Of a stretch of DNA of 64,000 nt, positions 44,664 to 54,679 are shown piece after piece. The translations under genes were made by a program, and so were the position numbers. Below the pieces are notes generated by a model. It saw nothing but the letters and a program-made list of their open reading frames with translations, was not told the origin of the DNA and searched no databases. Position 1 is the stretch's first letter, and each line of letters starts with the position of its first letter. The stretch is from Isoetes taiwanensis (Eukaryota; Streptophyta; Lycopodiopsida; Isoetales; Isoetaceae). Location: contig JAJEKV010000006.1 of NCBI GenBank assembly GCA_021234155.1, positions 7,038,435-7,102,434 on the forward strand. Reading direction: 5' to 3'.

Positions 44664-46238
44664 TGTGACGTTCCAGCACAGTATACGGTCCCAGGACGTA
44701 TACTGTACTGCCTCGTCACGCGTACACGCCACTCCGACTGACGTGTACGCCGACGTGTAGCCAGGCGGGTAGCCCCTAGTGGGCAACTTGCAAGGTATGT
44801 GCATTTATTAATGTGCACATTTACCAATGTGCACATTTATCAAGGTGCACACCTTTCCATGTGGATACCTTTATGCCACCTAGCCATTAAAGGCAAGTGG
44901 GCCATTCCCAATTATCCCACATGCCTAAAGGGATAATTGGAAACCCTAGCCTAACCCCTTGTCTATTTAGTTAGGAAGAAACTCTAACTTGCCATTTTCG
45001 TCCATAGGGTTTTAGAGCTCTGTTTTGCCTGCCCCAGGAGTCAAAACTGCCTCCCATGTGTCTGAGCGAATTGCGCCATTAGTTTTCCTTGATTCGAGCA
45101 GTTCAGCAGGATGGTCGAACTCAGGGCAGGAGGAGCGAGCCAAGGATCAGGTATTTAGCCAATTTAATAGTCTAAACCGTCTTCCAGTCATTGTATCAGT
45201 AGGTTTAGCCTATTAAATTGCCCATAGCAGCCACTTAGATCCCCAGATACCAGACACTAACTAAAGAACCTAACTCTATGATATAGATTAGATCTAGTTC
45301 TTTAGTTCTTTTGTGATGTATATGGATGATGTATCTCTGTAAACTCCTTGTATTGGGAAGGGGGTTAGAGACCCTAAAGCTTGGTAGTTGATGCTCCTAG
45401 ATTAGCCTCTCTAGCACACTGTAGATGCGGCGTGTGCACAAGAGCCACACCTGGTTGTGGGTGAGGGGGCCAGACTGGCTTACAAAGAGGTTCGTGTTCT
45501 GATTCTTGAACGATCCCTCTGGTGTGTAAAGTCTACCGGGGATCATTGTAGACTAGGCCTAATGGCTTGCCACTGAGTGTGGGCGAGGCATGGGCTCGAC
45601 ACCCGTGGAGTGATGCGTCACTCTCCAGTGGATTTAAGTCGAATAAGGGCAGTGGCCCTCTAGTCACCTTGAGTCAGCATGTATATCTCTGGAGGGAGAG
45701 ATCCCTACCTGCCCCATCGAAACTGGGGAGATGCAATCCAGGAATAGCCCCTTTGGCTATGCATCCGGCGGGCTACAGTCAGGTCCCAACGCTTTTCAGC
45801 CTACTCTGCAAAGTGTGCACAGGAGGGGCAGATGGAGTGGACAACCCTAAGCCATGTTCTTATGCCAGCCAAATCCATTGCCATGAATTCTGTCTGCAAT
45901 GAACTCTGGAGACCCAAGCCGCCAGTCATCCCTTTGAGTCGAAGCCTTGGGTAGGATTTCCACATGTATTGTGCTGATCTTTGTCTATGCAGATGTTGAT
46001 GTACCACCCTTCGAGGTGGATATGTGATGATATTGTATATTGACATGTATGTTTACGCTTCCGCAGCTAGGTAGGCCCTGAGGGAGACGGGGTAAAATGA
46101 CCCCTTGACTCTTCCTACTGGAACTCATTACGGTTGCAGTGATATGTGGAGGGCCCTGTATCAGCATGGAGCTGGTATGGGGGATGAACTCCTGTTTGTA
46201 TACGGTGAATGCACCGTATACGAGTAGGGGACGTCACA
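44664..46238 (+). repeat. Second LTR of main chromovirus, inverted
   Basis: 1,575 bp, from TGTGACGTTCC to GGGGACGTCACA on the plus strand, the reverse complement of 32,768-34,336. It is followed directly by a primer-binding site on its right, so by itself it is a 5' LTR pointing right, although the gag-pol it pairs with lies to the left on the minus strand. Confidence 0.9.
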
Positions 46239-46239
46239 G

Positions 46240-46251
46240 TGGTATCAGAGC
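46240..46251 (+). other. Primer-binding site, initiator Met tRNA
   Basis: TGGTATCAGAGC one base after the LTR end is the standard plant sequence complementary to the 3' end of tRNA-iMet. It is on the outer side of the element as it now stands. Confidence 0.9.
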
Positions 46252-47480
46252 AATGTTCTTGGAGACCAAGAGCAAAGCACTGACCATGCTCCCAGTAGTA
46301 CTAACTTGATAGGATCCTCAAACCTCGAAAAATGGGAAAAAACAAATTCTCATTTTTGTAGTATATGCTAAGCTAGTTGGATAGGCATATTCACCCCTTA
46401 TTCCTTAATCTACACCGTACATAAAGTTCCTCGTTTGTGGGGTATGCAAGTACAAAATTTGCTATACTGTATAATAAGGTTCGCAAAATACTATAAGATT
46501 TCAAGCGGAATATTATATGTTGTCGATTTCGTACGTGCAAAATACAATTATGAGGGCTCTCGCTGCCCTACATCACCCCCCGTGTGAATATGCACCCAAA
46601 CCAAAGGGGGTTTAAGGGGGATTTTAATTTAAATGTGTTGGACCCAATGGTTGTGTTAATTAATGTCAATGGTAGTTATGTGTTGGTTGTTAATGTCAAT
46701 GGTTGTTATGTGTTGGTTGTTATGTGTTAGGGGATTTAATTTTTATATGTTGGATGTTAAGGGGCCTTAGGGACGTCCCCCCCCCCGGGTGTGACAAAAA
46801 TTTTAGAATTCAAACCAGAAAAAAAACTAGAATGCATTTGAGGCTTTCATCACCTGTAGCTTTTAAATTTCATCACAATAAAACAAATAGAACATAAGTA
46901 AAAGTTACCATAAAGATAGAGCAGATTGATCCCATTATTCTGAAAGTCATAAAGTTTGCAACACCCATACACAAACATTTTTCAACTGGAATTTAACAGC
47001 AGCCTTTGGCCTCCATGGATTCTTGTGGTGAGAAACCAAAGTGGAAAACTTTTCTGCTTGTTAGCACAAGGATCTAGAAGCCTTGGAATTTGCTTAATAA
47101 CTGCCTCAAAATCAAAAAATGCATGGTAATTTTTTGCAAGCTTCATTCGAAATGCGCCATAAAACAATATCCAATAGCGCAATCCTGTATTAATTAGCTG
47201 GTAGGATGTGAAAGCCTACCAAACCCGGCCTAAAAATTGCTGTTTTAGCATAGATAACTTAACCAAACATATCCATATCATACACTATCAAAAGGATCTC
47301 AGAGAGAGCTTTCCAACGCAATAAAAATCATCTCAAACAGAGCTCTGGATCAAAAGTTATGTTGATTGGGATATTAAAAAAAAGTAAATGCTTTACTAGC
47401 TTATCCTTTGCTTCCTTTTATTTTCTATTATTGCTAAGAAGTGGCCCATGTCACATATAGAAGAAAAATCATTCAAACTG
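46252..47480 (+). other. Leader and unassigned non-coding sequence
   Basis: The first few hundred bases after the primer-binding site are presumably element leader. A GGTTGTTATGTGTTGGTTGT repeat (46,670-46,730) and a poly-C run at 46,779 follow. The point where leader ends and other DNA begins cannot be seen, and no ORF is supported. Confidence 0.4.
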
Positions 47481-47542
47481 TAGATCATTCTAACCGTTGT
47501 TTAGGGTTTTGCAGGTTTCATCTTCAATAGCAGATCAGGAGC

Positions 47543-47794
47543 ATGGCGAGGAGTAAGATGACAACCCAGAAATCAGTGGAAGAACTGACTGATTCCAGCT
47601 CTCCGGGCATAAAGCGGATTGTGGCCAAGTTCTCCAAGTTAGAGGTGGATCGTTTGCAGAGAGAAGGTGCTGGAGTTTCTCAGGATGTTCAGCAGTGGCT
47701 AGATCATGCTCACATGACTGAGGAACGCCTTTTGGAGCTGAAAATAAAATCAAATGGCCATGACTTGAGTTTGAAGTTGAAGATGCCTAGTTGA
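47543..47794 (+). CDS. 83-residue ORF with H3-tail-like start, unrecognised
   Basis: It starts MARSKMTTQKSVEEL. A1, R2, K4, T6, K9 and S10 coincide with the H3 tail, the rest does not. The remainder is helical and polar (FSKLEVDRLQREGAGVSQ) with no histone fold. It lies between the primer-binding site and the third chromovirus fragment. It could be an exon of a host gene, a remnant of another tail-mimic gene or chance. No family is recognised. Confidence 0.3.
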   Translation: MARSKMTTQKSVEELTDSSSPGIKRIVAKFSKLEVDRLQREGAGVSQDVQQWLDHAHMTEERLLELKIKSNGHDLSLKLKMPS

Positions 47795-48054
47795 AGATTT
47801 TTTGACAGTTTCTTAGCCTAAGGAGTAGTAGGATTTTGGTAGTAGTATAAGCTATAGTATCAGATCATCAATATCTGTAATATGATGATCTGCAATATGG
47901 TGATCAGCAATATCAAACTGATCCTAATGTCTTGTGGCATCTGTGTCCTTCAACTTATGCCAAGGTTGTTTCGGGGTTATAAAACTTGTTCTTTTGGGAT
48001 TATCAGCCACTTTGATCTCATTATGGAAATTTGCCACTTGATTCTACTTTGTTG

Positions 48055-48265
48055 CAAAGATTGTACTACTTCTGAAATACTAGTATTAGGGAAGCAACAT
48101 CACATATAAGCTTTATGTACATATCTATTTTTTCAAATTGTGGAAGTGCATGGTTTTCCCACATCATATTACTTTTGTTCTCAAATACAAACTTTAAGAA
48201 ATAATATTGTGTTTGATGTAAGGTGAAAATCTTTTGATATCAGTCATAATAAAAGAGCAAGCAAC
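48055..48265. repeat. Dispersed direct repeat (with 30,205-30,395)
   Basis: Second copy of the non-coding repeat described at 30,205, in the same orientation, with about 20 bp inserted near its right end. Confidence 0.85.
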
Positions 48266-48269
48266 AAGA

Positions 48270-49020
48270 GTTGGTTTTGTATTTAGCCTGATATTACGCC
48301 ACCACAATCAAGATTCGTTAAATTAGAACATCCATATACGTAAGCAGATCAAAGATGCATGTTATATGTGCATAAACTCCTATGTCTGTGACTCTTCATT
48401 AATATATATTTGCTAAAATTTATTTGTCATTTGGAAAGGGTTTAAATTGCTTGTGTTGTTTCTTGGTCCAAGGCCAGAACAAAATAAGGATAAAATCTTA
48501 TGATGTTAGGAGCGGTTAGATGATCTACGTTCCAAAAATGCGCTTGTACATGCCGAGCAAGAAACATACTCCAAGGATACATGCCATTGACCTTGAAGGA
48601 CTTCTTTGCAGTATTTTAAAACCAAAATAATACTTCCAATGTTTATATTTGAGAAAACTTGAGATTTTGAATACACTCCTTCATAGACATGGACCTCAAA
48701 TGACAAGAAAGGATTACTGAGGTCCTCCCACAATGAAAATGCCGAATTGAAAAGTGCATTTAGCTAAAGAATGAAAGAAATAGTTCTCACATATTAGAGA
48801 GTAAGTAAATGTAACAATTGACAGCTAAAGAATGTAAGAAATAGCTGACTGTAAATTTAGCTATTGCTAAACCACTACGCCACCTGCTGTCTCCAGCCTC
48901 CTTTTAGTTTGATAATTTAAACTGCTTTCTCTATTGACATTGCAAATATTTTCAAATAGCCTAGTAGCTGTTTCATAGCTCTTTGCTGCCGTCCAGTTAA
49001 TTTCGAAGTGTTCATGTTCA
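48270..49020. other. Non-coding, nothing recognised
   Basis: AT-rich. A duplicated phrase (AGCTAAAGAATGAAAGAAATAG / AGCTAAAGAATGTAAGAAATAG, 48,763 and 48,824) is the only structure noted. Confidence 0.4.
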
Positions 49021-49760
49021 ATCAAAGGAAGCACAAGATAAAGATTGGACTCAGACCAAGTTTCTTTCCATCTAAATGAGCATTCAATACTTGTTGTCCC
49101 ATGTTCATCACAGCTAACAATATGATGATAACCAGCGTTAACGCAGCCACCAAATTTCCAATAGGGATATAACCTGCAAATATTTCCCTGCGTACATGCA
49201 TATTAATTCCACTTATACCAGGAAGGCTTGTGCCGACTAAAAATTCCAATGAGATTTACAACCTGGAAACTTCCAATTTGATTTGACAAGAATAACACAT
49301 GTTCCAGATTTCAGGAATTGAATTTGAATTGCCAAATCAGCTTTAGTTTTATCGATATTTGCTTAACATTTAATGCTGAATGTGCGTGGAGCTTGACAAT
49401 ATTTACATTTCACAAAACTCTCGCGGCGATATCCAATTTTCTTGCCATCTAGAAAAAATTGGAACTCACCATACAATCTAAAAGTGTTGAAGCTCCCTGA
49501 AGTCAAACAGCATGCACTCTTCTTATACGCTGATCACCTTGTTGTCCAAGTTTTCGCAAACAATCGTTAGCTCCATTGATGAAGATTCAGAACGATGATC
49601 CTCTACTGATATCCAGTACAAATGATCTATCCTCCAGATTTTTCTTCTTCGCTCAACAAAGTTATTAAAATACAAGGTCTGCCTTGGTATCCAATATCTG
49701 TAAGATAGCAACATCGAACTCTTTAGTACCAGCTCAATTACAAATAGCTTTATTACTCTT

Positions 49761-50606
49761 CTACCTGAAAATAAGAGTATCGATTGCAACTATACATTCA
49801 GTAGTTTCATTGCCATTGATATGTTCCTTCTTCCTCCACTTGCTGAAAAGTAAACTGTCTAGAATTTCGCTAGATATCTTACTGATTACATATGTTTGTG
49901 GTGTGATTCTCACTGAGGATTCATTCTGAAATAGAGAAGAAAAAACATGAATTGGTAGGAATACCTTGCCAGCACATCGTACACCGCCCCTTTCTGTCAA
50001 GGTTTTGTAAATCTCTCTCCCAATTTGATCTTTGCATGCTGTTAATATTTTACAGTCTGAAAACTCAGCCCCCATTAACTTAATGCTTGGGAGATCCACC
50101 TCAGTCAATTTACCAACTCCTTTTGGTGATAAGTTATAATGGTACTTGTAAAACCAAATGCATCTTTCCCGTAAGTCTGACCTCGAATAGTCTTCAAATA
50201 ATGCATTCCCTATTCTAAAATGATAAACTTCGAGTACACTGGTTACGCTTTTAGCAGGAACCATTTCAACAAAATCAGAAGAACATAAGGTATTTGCTTC
50301 AAGGGGACAAAATGAAGGCCTTTAAGAAATTTTCTTTTTTGCAATAGCCAAACCATCATAAACATGCTCCACAAGAATCTCTGTTATTATCATACCTCCA
50401 GTCCCGTAAGAAAACTTCTTGACACGAGCCTTCCAATGCGCCTTCACATCATGCAATCTGGATTTTGGGACTCTATGGCTACCAGATGATGTGGGTTGCA
50501 TAGTAACCCATGAACCAATAGAAACCACCAGGTCAATCCATTCGCCATTAGAGTCCTTTTTATTTCGCAAAACAACTGTCTTTGTCTCTGATCTGAGATT
50601 AGACAT
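49761..50606 (-). pseudogene. Unrecognised protein, one internal stop
   Basis: On the minus strand the frame from 50,606 to 49,761 (about 280 codons) is open except for a TAA at 50,322. The first part has ETKTVVLRNKKDSNGEWIDL and KAHWKARVKKFSYGTGG. The second has VYHFRIGNALFEDYSRSDLR and GGVRCAGKVFLPIHVFSSLF. The composition is that of a real globular protein. Shorter frames continue at 49,523-49,789 and 49,022-49,249, possibly further exons. I cannot name the family. It may be a gene fragment carried by a DNA transposon whose end is at 51,157. Confidence 0.4.
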
Positions 50607-51039
50607 GACCTATAGATAAAAGAACATGAGACTGAATGAGAGAGCATGCAACACAAAAAACATACAAGATCACAAGAGAAAAACCTACTGATCGGGGGAA
50701 GGAGCGAATCGAGACTCCAATCGGGACTCCAGTCGGGCAATACCGAGACTCCAATGTGCAGATCGACACTCAATCGAGCAAGAGAGGGAAAATTTTGAAT
50801 ATCCCTAATTCGAGTTCGAGCCAGGTAAGATTTTCGTATTTTTCGAAGAAAAGGCTTCTAAATTTCACACAATAGCCCATCGACCCAAAAAATTAATTAG
50901 TCATTGGGGGAAGTGGCATATGATTCCTAGATTTCACACGAGGGTATGACCGACGACCCATAAAATTAATAGGTATTGGGGCAAGTGACCATATGCTCCC
51001 CATGGAAGCCCTTGCCACGTAATATGAGAAACAAAGGAA

Positions 51040-51080
51040 GGAAGGAAGAGCCTTTTAACGTCCACGGAAGGGCCCAGAAA
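51040..51080 (-). mobile_element. LINE-A 3' tail, minimal
   Basis: (GGAA)n followed by GAGCCTTTTAACGTCCACGG, the reverse complement of the LINE-A terminus with its microsatellite. Only a few tens of bases are present. Confidence 0.65.
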
Positions 51081-51091
51081 TCCTATTTGCT

Positions 51092-51157
51092 AGAGCAAAA
51101 CTATGACGTGGATTTTTTGAATATTCATAACGGGCCTAAATAAGACCCCATATTTTC
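51092..51157 (-). repeat. Terminus-like repeat, inverted match at 26,298-26,385
   Basis: The reverse complement begins GAGAAAATATGGGGTC. It stands at the left edge of the third chromovirus fragment. Confidence 0.5.
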
Positions 51158-51623
51158 TCTAATGATATTTACCAGAAAATTCCATGAGAGGTAGCAGAAT
51201 GACACTCATACGCCGGGGAGACAATGTCGGATGGCAGGCAGGTTTATCAGTAGCACCAACCAATCATTCATGAAGAGGAATATCCAAGCAATCCAGAGCA
51301 TCTTATACAAGTCGGGCAGAGGCCCAAGCACGAGTCACCCCGTCCGATCAAGCAACATACAAGAGAGGTCTAATATCAACTTGGAGAATGCAGCCGGCAT
51401 GTTAGATCATGTCGACCTCTTGGCAGTGGACATCTACGGCAGCCGAGGGCATCTGAGAGACGCACCCTTGACAGTAGTGGCAGCTATGGCACCCCAGCTT
51501 CCATATCCACAGATGGCACGAGCACTAGAAGGTAGGTCGTCACACAACATTCTACGCAATATCGGCAAGAGTCTTCGGCTCAAAGATGTCAAGAACTTCT
51601 TCAAGTCCAAGAAGAGTTCTTGA
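51150..51623 (+). pseudogene. Accessory ORF, deleted copy
   Basis: 131 open codons from 51,231, nearly identical to copy 2 but lacking about 250 bp, so that VDIYGS joins directly to RGHLRDAPLTVVAAM. The deleted part holds the conserved FSPRGEE block. The C-terminal SSHNILRNIGKSLRLKDVKN is kept. The deletion is in frame. Confidence 0.75.
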
Positions 51624-51894
51624 GAGTGAACCTTTTCCTTATTATGTATTAATTAAATGTTTTAAACTTCATATGTACTTCTATTATCATAATATTTCAA
51701 ACTTCAAATTGTATGTTCATGTTATGTTTAAAAAATTCCATTGTAACCTTGTAAATTGAGTTTTAACTTAATTTCCTTTATGGGAAAGATGAATTAGTAT
51801 AGAAATGTCATAACAACATATAACTTTGAATAACAAATATGTGTGACTAATCCTTGCAGCCAGAAATATAGGCTCTGCCTCACAAGGTCAGGGC

Positions 51895-53720
51895 ATGCAA
51901 CTTCACTGGCAGCCTAGAAACCTCTTTGACCGGGAGCATGAGGAGGAAGATAACATGTTGATAGAAACCATTAGCAGGGGGCTGGTGGAAATGCACAATC
52001 AGATGGAACAACTGGTACAATGGGCCACGCCGCTCATGCGTGCCCAGGAGGGTGAACCGATGCCACCACTATATCCCCAAGAACCAGAACAAGCATGTCA
52101 GCATGAAGATGTTCAGGTGCCAGATAAGAACATGAAAGGGAAAAGAAGAAGTAGAGAAGCCCAGTACTTCAAGCTCCAGCCCAGCTGACAATATGGACAG
52201 TGGATCACACAGTAGCTTAAAAAGTGAGCCAGATAGCTCACACGGCAGGAACAAGAATCGTAAGGCAGAGGATTATCAGAAGAAATTTGACAGTGCCATG
52301 AGCAATGTGTGCATAACCTGGAAATTAGGCCAGTTTTTCTGGAAGGACAGGTCGGGTATGGAAGCCGAAATATGGTTGGACGAGATGGAAGAGTTTGGTA
52401 ACTCATATGGGATGAAGGATAAAGACATTGGAAAAGTGGCGATGGCAAAACTTATTGGCCCAGCATGCACATGGCAAAAGGGTTATGCTAGGTCTAATAA
52501 ATTGAAAAGGAATAGTTACAGGTTCAAAACTTTCAGTAAAGCCTTCCGTAAATACTATGTCCCAAAGATCTCACAGAAACAGGCAAATCCGGCAATTCTA
52601 CGGGTTAGATCAAGGGAACTTGTTAATGACTAAGTATACAGAAGAGTTCATGAGACTAAGGTTAAATGTACCAAGGATAACAGAGAGATAAGCGGTGGAT
52701 GGATACATTGAAGGGTTGAACAGCCATCAACCCGAGGACAGTTAGGGGAGGCAGAAGACAAAGCGTTAAGCCTAGAAGAAGCACCCCCAATCCTAGGTCA
52801 AAAGTAATCCTTCTACAAAGGAAATGCAACAGGGTCTTATCCACCCAGGCAGACATGTATCACAGCAGCAGGACAATAGAAGTCACAGGATAAGATGGAT
52901 AAGAATGTCTCACACAGGGATCAACAAGTACAAGAGAGCCCAGCAGGGAAATCAGTAAAATACTTCCTGGATAGCATCCCAAAAAAAAAAAGAGGGAAGA
53001 GTGCATCAAAAAGAAGTTATGTTTCAGATGTTTCTAGCCGGGACACCGTACGCATGATTTCCCATTTGTTATGCAAGCAGCCCTAGCAGAACTTATAGAT
53101 TGGGAGTCACCAACAGAGCTGGATACGATGACGACGACCACTAGGAGGCACAAGACTACATTGAGGGTGAGTGTAGTATATGTCGAGCAATTGAGTCAGG
53201 TAATGTCGAAGGTCAGTCCACAGTTATCTCAGCAGAGGGCATCATAGATAATAAGCCCTACGTATTCCTCATAGACACAGGTAGCTCGCAAAATTTGGCT
53301 TCGCCCAGGTTAGCAGCATTGTTGAAATCCAAGACCCTCAAATCGAAGCCAAGGCCAGTCAGTATGGCAAGTGGGGCAATCTGCTAAACCAAGACCAAGT
53401 TGACTATGGGGGAAAAAGTGATGGGCATTGGTAAGTATGACCTTATAGTCGGCATGGAGTTCTTGAAGCCAGCAAAGGCAATGATCGACTGCGACAGTGC
53501 ATGTTCTCGAAGCAGTTATACAAATGCATAATAAGGGATAAGGTTGAGTACATTCCTAGGCTAGAGACCATTGAGATGGAACTAAAGCATCAAGAGGAGT
53601 CAAGCTTGAAACAATTGCCTAGGGCAGTTGGGAGGCTTATTAAGGAGTTCTATGATATCTTGCCAAATGAAATCCATGAGTTGCGCCCTATAGAGACGTG
53701 GAATGTGAGATCACACTAGC
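51895..53720 (+). pseudogene. Chromovirus gag and protease, decayed
   Basis: The N-terminal Gag frame (51,895-52,188) ends in a stop. A shifted frame (52,193-52,633) carries DRSGMEAEIWLDEMEEFGNS and KAFRKYYVPK, matching the capsid region of the main element. Zinc-knuckle remnants lie near 53,015-53,060. Protease is recognisable by FLIDTGSSQNLASP (about 53,268-53,310) and GKYDLIVGMEFL (about 53,430-53,465). Many stops are present. Confidence 0.75.
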
Positions 53721-53736
53721 ACCAGGCTCCTTATAG

Positions 53737-54150
53737 ATGAGCACCCCAGATCTAGCAGAGATCAAGAAGCAACTACAGGAGTTGCTAGAGCTCGGATTCA
53801 TTAGGGCAAGCATATCACCCTTCGGGGCACCCATCCTCTTCGTTAAGAAGAAGAACGGAAGTTTGAGGATGTATATTGACTACTATCAGTTGAACAAACA
53901 GATGGTAAAGAATAAATATGCCTGGCCAAGGGTAGATGGCTTGATGGATCTGCCCCATGAAGCAAAAGTCTTTTCCAAGATTGACTTGAGATCAGGTTAC
54001 CACCAGATAAAAATCAAGGACGAACACATTCATAAGACCACTTTCAGAACACGGTATGGGCATTACGAATTCACATTTATGCCTTTCAGTCTATTAAATG
54101 CTCCAGCGACCTTCGTGAGATTGATGAACGACATCTTCAGGGAATTCTTG
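53737..54150 (+). pseudogene. Chromovirus reverse transcriptase, N-terminal part
   Basis: The frame contains [48 protein letters not shown] and [15 protein letters not shown], then stops being homologous before the catalytic DD motif. After 54,150 the reading continues into C/T-rich sequence by chance. Confidence 0.85.
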
Positions 54151-54560
54151 GATTCCTTCCTTCCTTCCTCTAAGCCAACACCTACTCCAGTTTATGCATG
54201 TTATTTAAATCTTGATTCCTTCCCAGTCCTTGTTCCAATTCATATCCTATTTTAATTCATATTTTTGCTCTAGATCTTGATCTTATTTTTGTCTCTATTT
54301 CGGTTCTAGTTCTCACTCAGCTTCATTCCCTAGATCTTGTCCATGTTCTAAACGCCATCCCAGTTCCTGCACCTGAATCTGTTCATGTTTCTGTTTATGC
54401 TACCATTTCTATCTTTGTTTCTAATCCTGATCTTGATCCTGAACCTTCTTCTATTTTAGCTTTTGCTCCTGTCCAGATTCCTATTTATTCCTATTTTTGT
54501 GGAGGCTTCTTCATCCCAATCCCACCCTCAATTCTTATCCCGAGGGCTCTGGAGAATATT
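54150..54560. repeat. C/T-rich degenerate repeat tract
   Basis: A CTTCC microsatellite is followed by about 400 bp of pyrimidine-rich sequence built from variants of GATCTTG, TTCCTGTT and CCAGTTCC. No protein is supported. Confidence 0.5.
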
Positions 54561-54584
54561 TTGAATGCTTCTAAAAGATTCATA

Positions 54585-54625
54585 GAATAGAATAGAATAG
54601 TTTTTTTAACGTCCACAGAGAATGT
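54585..54625 (-). mobile_element. LINE-A 3' tail, minimal
   Basis: (AGAAT)n then AGTTTTTTTAACGTCCACAG is the reverse complement of the LINE-A terminus with an (ATTCT)n tail. It is severely 5'-truncated. Confidence 0.75.
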
Positions 54626-54639
54626 TTTTAAATAGAGTT

Positions 54640-54674
54640 GACGACCATATATGAGTGATATTTGTATGGTCGTC
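54640..54674. repeat. Short palindrome
   Basis: GACGACCATA and TATGGTCGTC are exact inverted copies around a 15-bp centre. It resembles the TGACGATC foldbacks at 10,858 and 13,409. Confidence 0.7.
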
Positions 54675-54679
54675 ATAGA

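Larger units (their letters stand above)
32763..46800 (-). mobile_element. Chromovirus (Ty3/gypsy) carrying an H3-like gene, 5' end inverted
   Basis: Minus-strand order from 5' to 3': hairpins 4 and 3, H3-like gene, hairpins 2 and 1, accessory ORF, gag-pol with chromodomain, polypurine tract, 3' LTR. A second LTR of the same length sits at the right end but in the opposite orientation, with its primer-binding site outside it. TSD CCAAG flanks the left LTR at 32,763-32,767, and its reverse complement CTTGG flanks the right LTR at 44,659-44,663. The right limit of element-derived leader is uncertain, and 46,800 is a placeholder. Internal length is about 10 kb or more, larger than a plain chromovirus (about 4-5 kb coding), because of the two extra genes. 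Confidence 0.8.
51150..54150 (+). mobile_element. Third chromovirus copy, truncated both ends
   Basis: The order accessory ORF, gag, protease, reverse transcriptase is on the plus strand. The first 1.05 kb is nearly identical to 25,022-26,292. The copy stops within the reverse transcriptase after [11 protein letters not shown], at a CTTCC microsatellite. It has no LTR, integrase or H3-like gene, so it is dead. Confidence 0.85.

Noticed and set aside
44664-46238. Right LTR as the start of a complete plus-strand element running to 54,150
   Set aside because: No gag-pol is continuous with it, the third copy begins abruptly at 51,150 beside another terminus, and the inverted TSD ties the LTR to the left LTR. 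It is not fully excluded.
48872-48882. Pol III A-box match TGGCGTAGTGG on the minus strand
   Set aside because: No B box follows at the right distance, so the match is probably chance.
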